Source: Alphaproteobacteria bacterium (GTDB lineage Bacteria > Pseudomonadota > Alphaproteobacteria > Rhizobiales > Hyphomicrobiaceae). Taken from it: DNA of 12,373 bases. The first letter of the stretch is position 1; each line of letters opens with the position of its first letter. Of the stretch, positions 1 through 6,449 are shown in pieces. Both the position numbers and the translations under genes were made by a program. The stretch is taken from contig JAJRRE010000329.1 of the NCBI GenBank assembly GCA_024279745.1, forward strand, positions 1 to 12,373, in the 5' to 3' direction. A model generated the notes under the pieces. The model did no database searches and was not told where the DNA came from. It saw nothing but the letters and a program-made list of their open reading frames with translations.

Positions 1-3000
1 CGCCGCGCGCCTTGATGGTCGATCCCTTGATCTTGAGATCCCGGCCGACCGTGAGCGACAGATCGCCACCTGCATCGACGAGTCCCGCCTGCAGAACGGC
101 GCGGTCGAGATAGGTGCGCCAGGTATAGGTGGTCCGCCTGCCCCACCATTTTTTCTTGGTATAGCTGCGGTAGTAATCCTTGATCGCGAATTTGCCGAAT
201 TGCGCCTCGTTGATAAAGTCGCGGCCCGCAGTGATCAGCATGTCGCCCTTGGACTTAATCACTGAACCACGGTTCAGGATGTCGTCCCTAGCATCAAGAA
301 TGAGCCCACCGGTGCCGGCAATGAGCTGCGCCGGACGGTAGTAGAAACCATTGCGCCCGCAAGCGCTGCCATAGCAGCCATGAGCCGAGGTGAGTCTATA
401 ATTCACCTTGGTTGATAGATTCTGGATGCTGCTGTGGGTCGAAGTCATCAACAAGGAGCGGCGGGCGCTGAGCGTCGCATAGTTGCGGATCAGGCCACGA
501 GCATTGACGACCAGATCGCGCGTTGCCGCCAGATTGGAGCGGAAATCGATGCCGCCGGCAGTAGAGCGCAGATAAAGATCACGGCCCTCCCTGATCGGAC
601 CGCCAACTGTCAATGTGGTTCTAGCTGTTAGATAAAGATCGCGTCCGGCTTTAACATAGGCTGCAGCAGAGGTGTTGAGGGCGCCGGCAGTCGACGTCAG
701 GCTCAGATCTTCCCGCGCGATCATATTCAGCAAGCTTGTATTGACCGTGCCGGCGCTTACCGTAATATTTTTGGCGCGCAGGTAGTTATTCGTCCGATAC
801 GTCGGATTACTTATGCTGCGGCTGTCGGCATAGCTCCAGCTAGTCGCATAATTCGGCGTCCAGCGATAACACCACCACCGCCATCTTGCGGCACAGCTGT
901 AAGACGCCAGATAACGCCTGGACGACCATTGGCGCACGAGCGTATTTTGATAGGCCTTGTAAGCAGCACCATTGCTGTAGAGTGTGCGCCCGGCTTTCAG
1001 GCTGAGATCATTGCTTGCCGACAGGCTGGCGCCCGTCAGAACGATATCATATTTGGCGGTGACATTAACGTTGCGACCGGAGATCGCGCCATAACGGAAT
1101 TTATCATTCCAGCCACTGCTCCAGACCTGCCGACCATAGGCGGCACCTTTATACCAACTGAAATATTTGCGCCCGTTAACAACCCCCGTCACGTATATTG
1201 AACCGGCGCGTGACGCTAAATCAACATCACCTGCTGAACGGATTGAGCTGCCATTATAAAGATAGGCATTGCCTCCGGCATTGATATTCACGCTGGAGCG
1301 GCCATAAATTCTGGCTTCGCGGGTTCGCGAACTGGGATCATAATTGTACAGATGGCTGCCGGTATAAATCGACAAGGCAGCGTTACTGCCCAGATAATTA
1401 CGATTGCGCAAAGTGCCATAGGCTACGACACTAAGATTGCCACCAGTATTCAAAGACCAGCTGTCGATATTTTTTGCCGCGCGCAGGTAACCAGTACCCC
1501 GGGCATATATCGACCGGTTTGAATTAAGGATCGAGCCGGCAATGGAATAGATTGTTAGGTTGCGTCCCGCCGTTATCCCATAGCGGTTGGAAATGTTGCC
1601 GCGCGCATAAAGATAGATATCGCGTGTCGTTTTAAGCGCATTGGGAAGCGTAATCGCACCACCGCGCGCATAAAGCCGAACATCCTGACCACCATAGACA
1701 TAAGATGCCGCACCGCCAGCCGAGGCTTTGTAAGTGTAGCGGTTGTTTTCGCTGACAGTCTTACGATAACCGGTGTATCGAATACCCCCATTGAGGTAGT
1801 TGAGCCAATAGAACCGGTTGTTGGAATAAAGGCTCCAGCCAGTGCTACGATTGCGCGCATAGGACCAGATCGACGTGCTGTAGCGATCCTTGGCATAATC
1901 GAAATTCGTGTAAGTTTTAGTGCGAAGATTAAGATTGCGTCCGGCATCGACGGTCAGTGAGCGCGCGGCCCGCAGATAAGACCCATCGGATGTAATATCC
2001 TGTCCGGCCTTCAAATAAAGATCCGAACCGGTGGAGTAAATGTATCCGCGACGCAATCCCGTATAACGCACTGCGCTCCGAGACCAATCTTTGGTCGTGC
2101 GATAATTATAGAAGCCAGTCCAGGTGCGGCCATAGGTTACGCGCGGATAGGTATAAGTCCTCCACCACCAGCGCACAGAATAATTGCCATATTTAAAATA
2201 ACTATTTGCGTAACTGTAATTACGTTTGAGGGCGCTGGTCCCGTGCCCTGTACGGTTCCACGAATATCCAACAGCACTCCACTCATTACGAATATCACGC
2301 GCAGCGATAAGATTAAGCGTTCCTTTGGCACCGATATTCGATCCGCGATTGATAATATCCCGGCCAGCTCTAAGGGTCGAATTTCGCCCGGCATAAAGAT
2401 AGGCATAAGCAGCGTTGTAAATCGCGCCACAACCTAAGGACGAACAGATTTTACCACCTGTGGCCGTTAATTTGGCGGTGTTAACAATGTCCGTCTTGGC
2501 TGAAATGGTCAGATCTCGCGCAGCAATCACATAGCCGGTATTATACACTCGGCCCGTTCGTGCGGTCAGCGCAATATCACCGGCGGAATAAAGATAACCG
2601 TTCTTGACATTACCATTGCTGCCGCCAGTGGTCGTGAGCTGTGCACGCGAAATCAAACTCCGATAATAGCTTGAAAACCAATCGGTCGGCTTGTTCGCCA
2701 CATACCATTTCATCCATGGTACATATTTTTTGATCCACACATCTTGATAATTGCCGCTTGCCGTCGGTGCAATATCTTTATTTACTATTTCGCCAGCAAC
2801 AACGGTCAGGTTTTGGGCGGAGATCAGGCGGCCCATATTGGTAGTGGTTTTATCGGTAACGACCTTGATCGTCGCGCCTCGGATCTCACCGGAGATGGTG
2901 GCGTAATCGCGCAGGTTCAATGTAACTGTACCGCCGGCCAGCAGTTTCGATCCGCGCACATTTTCAAACGAGCGCGCCGAAACCGACAGATTGGCGCGCG

Positions 3001-3991
3001 CCGAACCGGTCCCCGCCCCTTGCGTGACCTTACCCAACGCTTCGATATTGGCGGACCCGCCGGCGCTGAAATTATTGAAATGCAGATCCCCGCGCGAGCG
3101 TAACGTGATATTACCGCGTGAACTCAGGGCAGAATCCACCCGCACGCCCAGCCCGCTTTCATTGCCGATGATACGGATCTGGCCTGCATTCATGGCGCCA
3201 AAAGAGGTGGCGTCAACGGCGTAAGGCGCTCGCCGGGCAGCCAGGGTTGGCGCAGCCAGGGCCTTGCGATTGTTATAGTCGTAAACCTGGGAGCCGCCCG
3301 ACGCGGTTATGGCGTTGCGTGCCACCACCTTGCCGTCGATGATCACGTGCCGCCCGATCAACTCGGCCTCATCAGCACCGCTCATGCCGCCGCGCGACAC
3401 GGAGACCACGCCGCGCGTGACACCAAGGCGAATGGAGCTGCCAGAGACTGTCGGCCGGCCGGTGGTCAATGTGGCCCGGCGGGTATTGACGAAGGCACAG
3501 CCATTGCAGTGGATGCCGTTTTCATTGGCGATGATGAGGTCGGCTTTGGCGCCGAAAATTTCATTACTGCCGCCCAAAGATGTAGCGCCGGTTCCGCGCA
3601 CTTCATTGAGGATGACATTGGCCGAACCCGACCGGCTGAGGGATGTGTTACCGCGCACATAGCCGCCCGTGCGAGAGGTGCCGCTGACCGTCGAGTTGTT
3701 GAAGATCGCCCCGGACGAGGTTGATAAATCTCTGGATCTATTGACGGAAATGCCGGCGTTGGGCGTTGTGATATTGATCACCGCCTTGCCCGTAGCCGAG
3801 GAGGTAATGCCCGGCTGCAGCGCCCGCGGCGCCGTCGGATCAATCCGGATGCTATCGCCGGCAATCGCTATTAAAGGATGAAATGCCAAGGTCAGCGCCG
3901 CTAAATGCGCCAAAAATGCCCCAAGATGTGCCCCAACAATACCTGCAATACCCGCAGCCCGACCCGCGGTCGCAACAACTTTACCTTGCAT
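1..3991 (-). CDS. TpsA1: large FHA-like two-partner-secretion exoprotein, 3' end outside window
   Basis: Secreted beta-helical exoprotein, adhesin or haemagglutinin type, exported by a TpsB partner. I translated the minus-strand frame from ATG 3991 to position 2 and found no stop in 1330 codons, so the C-terminus lies outside the window. The N-terminus is a long hydrophobic signal sequence ending near LIAIA (about residue 44). The TPS domain follows (about 45-270), with PNAGISVNRSRDL-type sequence, NENGI at 156-160 (the family usually has NPNGI) and CNGC at 162-165. After that come beta-helix repeats such as AGRDLYLTA and VGRDLKIKG. These are interrupted by Tyr/Trp/Arg-rich blocks at about 414-445, 571-650, 691-756, 942-970, 1011-1070, 1198-1220 and 1271-1296. 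All visible cysteines are in close pairs: 162/165, 516/521, 1033/1041, 1206/1211. An in-frame TGA lies nine codons upstream, and GGGG sits just before the ATG, which supports this start. No TpsB gene is adjacent on its 5' side. Family certain; ligand unknown. Confidence 0.93.
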   Translation of the reverse strand, partial: MQGKVVATAGRAAGIAGIVGAHLGAFLAHLAALTLAFHPLIAIAGDSIRIDPTAPRALQPGITSSATGKAVINITTPNAGISVNRSRDLSTSSGAIFNNSTVSGTSRTGGYVRGNTSLSRSGSANVILNEVRGTGATSLGGSNEIFGAKADLIIANENGIHCNGCAFVNTRRATLTTGRPTVSGSSIRLGVTRGVVSVSRGGMSGADEAELIGRHVIIDGKVVARNAITASGGSQVYDYNNRKALAAPTLAARRAPYAVDATSFGAMNAGQIRIIGNESGLGVRVDSALSSRGNITLRSRGDLHFNNFSAGGSANIEALGKVTQGAGTGSARANLSVSARSFENVRGSKLLAGGTVTLNLRDYATISGEIRGATIKVVTDKTTTNMGRLISAQNLTVVAGEIVNKDIAPTASGNYQDVWIKKYVPWMKWYVANKPTDWFSSYYRSLISRAQLTTTGGSNGNVKNGYLYSAGDIALTARTGRVYNTGYVIAARDLTISAKTDIVNTAKLTATGGKICSSLGCGAIYNAAYAYLYAGRNSTLRAGRDIINRGSNIGAKGTLNLIAARDIRNEWSAVGYSWNRTGHGTSALKRNYSYANSYFKYGNYSVRWWWRTYTYPRVTYGRTWTGFYNYRTTKDWSRSAVRYTGLRRGYIYSTGSDLYLKAGQDITSDGSYLRAARSLTVDAGRNLNLRTKTYTNFDYAKDRYSTSIWSYARNRSTGWSLYSNNRFYWLNYLNGGIRYTGYRKTVSENNRYTYKASAGGAASYVYGGQDVRLYARGGAITLPNALKTTRDIYLYARGNISNRYGITAGRNLTIYSIAGSILNSNRSIYARGTGYLRAAKNIDSWSLNTGGNLSVVAYGTLRNRNYLGSNAALSIYTGSHLYNYDPSSRTREARIYGRSSVNINAGGNAYLYNGSSIRSAGDVDLASRAGSIYVTGVVNGRKYFSWYKGAAYGRQVWSSGWNDKFRYGAISGRNVNVTAKYDIVLTGASLSASNDLSLKAGRTLYSNGAAYKAYQNTLVRQWSSRRYLASYSCAARWRWWCYRWTPNYATSWSYADSRSISNPTYRTNNYLRAKNITVSAGTVNTSLLNMIAREDLSLTSTAGALNTSAAAYVKAGRDLYLTARTTLTVGGPIREGRDLYLRSTAGGIDFRSNLAATRDLVVNARGLIRNYATLSARRSLLMTSTHSSIQNLSTKVNYRLTSAHGCYGSACGRNGFYYRPAQLIAGTGGLILDARDDILNRGSVIKSKGDMLITAGRDFINEAQFGKFAIKDYYRSYTKKKWWGRRTTYTWRTYLDRAVLQAGLVDAGGDLSLTVGRDLKIKGSTIKARG

Positions 3992-4028
3992 AACTACCCC
4001 AATATTTTTAGCCCATCACAACGGCGCC

Positions 4029-4059
4029 TTTATAGCGTTCAAGACTTGGGGGACGTCAA
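4029..4059 (-). promoter_or_regulatory. Candidate sigma70-type promoter for tpsA1
   Basis: Read on the minus strand, TTGACG (4059-4054) is followed after 19 bases by TATAAA (4034-4029), about 38 bases before the tpsA1 ATG. The hexamers are close to consensus but the spacer is two bases longer than ideal. This is the best promoter-like pair I found upstream of tpsA1; it is not proven. Confidence 0.4.
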
Positions 4060-4143
4060 GATCGTCAGATCACTTCCAACCGGTTTTACAGATCAAGGAG
4101 GTTTGCGCCTGCAAGTTTTAGTTGTGTTTCAAGGCGCGAATCC

Positions 4144-4161
4144 CCTCACAGGAAAGTGAGG
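4144..4161. repeat. Perfect 6-bp inverted repeat upstream of tpsA1
   Basis: CCTCAC (4144-4149) and GTGAGG (4156-4161) are separated by six bases. It lies about 85 bases upstream of the candidate -35 hexamer of tpsA1 and is not followed by a T-run on either strand, so it does not look like a terminator. It could be a protein-binding site or a chance palindrome. Confidence 0.35.
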
Positions 4162-4253
4162 TAACACCGGCTAACAATTCGCTATTACTCAAAAAATTGT
4201 TTAATCCAATTTAACCATTGATGCCGACGTCAGGCTGGCCTCCTGCAAACAGT

Positions 4254-4286
4254 TTGTAACCGCGGTACAACAATATTTTTTTTTTT
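4254..4286 (+). terminator. Terminator-like hairpin plus 11-T tract (plus strand)
   Basis: TTGTA (4254-4258) can pair with TACAA (4266-4270) around a GC-rich centre, ACCGCGG. Five bases later comes an uninterrupted run of 11 T (4276-4286). On the plus strand this resembles a weak intrinsic terminator, but no plus-strand gene ends before it, so it would stop only transcription antisense to tpsA1. On the minus strand the same tract is A11, about 285 bases upstream of the tpsA1 start codon, where it could act as a bent A-tract or a slippage-prone element. Confidence 0.3.
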
Positions 4287-4551
4287 GACCCTGTTGATAT
4301 TTTCCATTCTATCAAATTAAAACGCCATGCACCGGGTAAAAAAGTGCGGCAGGATATTGAAGTGGATATGGCTGCTGTCGCGCACTGTCGTTCAAGCAAA
4401 ACGATTGCCCAGTGATGCACCGCTCTTCTGGAGAAGCATGTCGGACGCTAATTGTCGGGCGCGATCAAACACCCAATGTTTCAAAGAAACCTTCAGCGTT
4501 TCAAGCCCTTCTTGCGCCGCATATAGAAGCAAGGCCTTATTTAAGGGTGCT

Positions 4552-5598
4552 TCACTTAAGCTGCTGCAAAAGACCTTTAGCCTTAAGACGTTTGCAGGTG
4601 CTGGGACCACGAGACTTTGGCGGGGTGAACCAGATGAGATCATAAGGTGCAGTCTTGCCGTTGATCGATTTGGGCATATAGCTGTTTGGCTTGGCTTTGC
4701 CTGCTGCCACGTCCATCAAAGCTATGGCGAGCATGTCACCGGGACCATCGAAGAGCGCGCCGACATAGCGCGGCACGGAACGATCGCGACGGATATGCGC
4801 CAGTCCAGCAAGCAACAATGCCCGCCCTTCGCGCTCAGCACCGTGCAACAGGGCAGCCGCCATTGCCTGATCGCGCTGCCATTGTAACAATGCCATGTTT
4901 GTCAGCCCCAGTTCACCGAGTAAATTGCAATGTGCTGCTTTCATCGACATCTTCCATGAGGTGAGAATGGAGGTGTCCTTTGGTTGCTCTCTGTGGCCCA
5001 TTTTCTTGATCTTATTTTGCTCGGCTTCGGGCAGATCGGCGCCGATCAAGGGTAGCTTGGCGGTAAAGGCGGCGCGAAAAATAGGCTCATAGAACGACCA
5101 GGACGGCCAACCTGTCTTATACCAGCGTAGCGCCTCGCCCAGCCCCATGGCAGATTCCGGGTTATCCTTGCGGTATTGGCGAACCATCAAGAGCTGACGC
5201 GGCTCCAGCATCTCCATCACCAATGCCGGGTAAATATTGCGATCCCCAAGCCTCTCCAAAATAAAAGCTGTGCGATTTTGATGGGCGCTATGGCCATGGC
5301 GCTCTCCGATCAACACGAGTTTTGCCGCACCGATCCGTTTTATCATGGCGCGCTGCGAGATAAACGCTTTAGCGCTCACATCCCACACCTTGTTGGTCAG
5401 CGGATGTTTTGGTTTGGGGTCTGTTTCTTGCTGTTTGGCCTGTGCTGATTTGGCCTGCGCCGACCCGATTTGTGTTGCCGCGCTTGGCGTAACTTTTTGA
5501 TCAGCCGCGCTCGTCGGCGTCATGACCACAAATGCGCCAAGACCAAGCAGCGTGAGGCTCAGTACAAATTTAATGTAAAACCTTGAGATGAAACGCAT
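4552..5598 (-). CDS. ChaN-like (DUF399) haem-binding-type periplasmic protein
   Basis: A 348-residue secreted protein of the ChaN family, whose characterised member in Campylobacter binds haem and is linked to iron uptake. Residues 1-31 form a signal peptide (hydrophobic core about 11-25, TSAA at the end). There is no lipobox Cys, so this member is probably soluble in the periplasm rather than a lipoprotein. A Gln/Ala/Lys-rich linker runs to about residue 68. The family core starts with VLIGERHGHSAH (95-106). It continues with VMEMLEP (127-133), the W-x-Y segment around 164-171, PLIGADLPEAE (183-193), WQRDQAMA (240-247) and LAGLAHIRRDRSVP (263-276). His 101, 103, 106 and 268 are candidate metal or haem contacts. 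It lies 71 bases after the IalB-like gene on the same strand, probably co-transcribed. No strong Shine-Dalgarno sequence is visible, only a distant GAAGA. Function in this organism is inferred from the family. Confidence 0.85.
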   Translation of the reverse strand: MRFISRFYIKFVLSLTLLGLGAFVVMTPTSAADQKVTPSAATQIGSAQAKSAQAKQQETDPKPKHPLTNKVWDVSAKAFISQRAMIKRIGAAKLVLIGERHGHSAHQNRTAFILERLGDRNIYPALVMEMLEPRQLLMVRQYRKDNPESAMGLGEALRWYKTGWPSWSFYEPIFRAAFTAKLPLIGADLPEAEQNKIKKMGHREQPKDTSILTSWKMSMKAAHCNLLGELGLTNMALLQWQRDQAMAAALLHGAEREGRALLLAGLAHIRRDRSVPRYVGALFDGPGDMLAIALMDVAAGKAKPNSYMPKSINGKTAPYDLIWFTPPKSRGPSTCKRLKAKGLLQQLK

Positions 5599-5669
5599 AA
5601 TAACGATGTATCTTCAACGGTTTAAAAAGGCGTAGGAACCGCTCCGTCCTGCGACAAAAGCTGCTTTCC

Positions 5670-6305
5670 CTACGGTTTCATCATTGCGCTTAGCGCTGAT
5701 TTAAAGCCGTTCAAAGACACAGGAACCGTAATACGGCGCTGCCCACCGTCAAAGAAATAGAACAGCCCCAGCTTGCCATCGCTCATTTCCTCAATCATGC
5801 GCTCGCCAAGCACGATGCCCGTATGGCAGCCATCTTCATTGCAGGTCTCAAAGGAATACACCCGCGATTTATTCTTATCGATCTTTAAGATCAAGCCAGG
5901 CTTGAGAAAAATTGAATGCGGCGTTGTCACCATGGCAATCAGCGGCTTGCCCTTAAAAACACGGATCAGCAACAGTTGGCGACCACCACCGGGGGTTCGC
6001 GATAATACGGTTTGCGAGATGCGGCAGCGTTTGGCCGGTTCAAGCGCTTGCTTGTCTTTGCACAATAATTGCCACTTGCCGAAAACTGGCGCGGTGGTAT
6101 CTGCTTTGGCATAGCGCCGTTGTTTTTTGTGCCTGTTCTTGTTCTTTTTTCTGGCACTGCGCTTTGCTTTAGAGCTTGCAGTTCCCCTGACGCTTTTCTT
6201 ATGCGAAGCGGCATAGGACGATCCGATATCTAGCGGCAACACAATATTCAATGGCAGCACAATGAGGCTTGCGGCGCACAGCATTTGGAGTACACGAAAA
6301 AGCAT
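5670..6305 (-). CDS. Invasion-associated locus B (IalB) family protein with polybasic linker
   Basis: A 211-residue exported protein with an IalB domain, a small periplasmic or envelope fold named after a Bartonella protein needed for erythrocyte invasion. Most alphaproteobacterial members have no defined role. Residues 1-33 are a signal sequence ending SYAA. Residues 34-68 are an unusually basic Lys/Arg/Ser stretch. The domain runs from about 76 to 210, with GKWQLLC (76-82), C94, a long hydrophobic strand region (TPHSIFLKPGLILKID, 128-143), the paired CNEDGC (155-160) and a terminal VPVSLNGFKSALSAM. The four cysteines (82, 94, 155, 160) match the family pattern of two disulfides. AAGGA lies nine bases before the ATG and supports the start. 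It is first in a minus-strand run with the ChaN-like gene and diverges from tpsA2. Confidence 0.85.
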   Translation of the reverse strand: MLFRVLQMLCAASLIVLPLNIVLPLDIGSSYAASHKKSVRGTASSKAKRSARKKNKNRHKKQRRYAKADTTAPVFGKWQLLCKDKQALEPAKRCRISQTVLSRTPGGGRQLLLIRVFKGKPLIAMVTTPHSIFLKPGLILKIDKNKSRVYSFETCNEDGCHTGIVLGERMIEEMSDGKLGLFYFFDGGQRRITVPVSLNGFKSALSAMMKP

Positions 6306-6449
6306 TACTATTTTTCCTTCATGGCAAAGTTAGCGATGCGTGGACGCATGCGTTGACAATAGATAGTGACATATTGCAACAGCCTCTTAGTAACCGCTCA
6401 TGAAACAATTCGAAAGTGTGAATTTGCTCTTGCATTTTTGCCGGCTGCC
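6306..6449. promoter_or_regulatory. Divergent intergenic region between ialB-like gene and tpsA2
   Basis: This short region must contain the start signals for the minus-strand ialB-like gene and the plus-strand tpsA2-tpsB-sel1 run. A perfect -35 hexamer TTGACA is present on the plus strand at 6353-6358, but I see no good -10 at the usual distance. On the minus strand, TTGTCA (6358-6353) is a possible -35, followed only by weak -10 candidates. An activator-dependent or non-sigma70 promoter would fit. Confidence 0.5.
6336..6358. promoter_or_regulatory. Operator-like ATGCGT half-sites abutting TTGACA
   Basis: ATGCGT occurs at 6336-6341 and 6348-6353, and its reverse complement ACGCAT at 6344-6349. 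The last two make the perfect 10-bp palindrome ACGCATGCGT (6344-6353), which shares its final T with the plus-strand TTGACA (6353-6358). Three related half-sites across a -35 box between divergent genes look like a regulator-binding site. The regulator is unknown. Confidence 0.4.

Larger units (their letters stand above)
3992..4551. other. Gene-free stretch between the chaN-like gene and tpsA1
   Basis: About 560 bases lie between the end of the ChaN-like gene and the start of tpsA1 with no gene I can support. It holds the candidate tpsA1 promoter (4029-4059), a small inverted repeat TTGC/GCAA (4103-4114), a perfect 6-bp hairpin (4144-4161) and a hairpin followed by an 11-T tract (4254-4286). 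The length suggests regulated transcription or a long leader for tpsA1. A minus-strand open frame continues for about 160 bases past the ChaN-like stop but has no credible start. Confidence 0.5.

Noticed and set aside
3309..3724. Two overlapping plus-strand frames across the tpsA1 5' region
   Set aside because: Both are antisense to the TPS domain of tpsA1 and their translations are low-complexity Ala/Arg/Pro sequence without motifs.
4327..4887. Plus-strand 186-codon frame opposite the ChaN-like gene
   Set aside because: It runs antisense to a clear ChaN-family protein, has irregular composition with no domain, and no promoter or ribosome site.
5600..5669. Terminator between the IalB-like and ChaN-like genes
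   Set aside because: A minus-strand hairpin AGGA...TCCT followed by a short T-run exists, but only four base pairs form, which is too weak to call.
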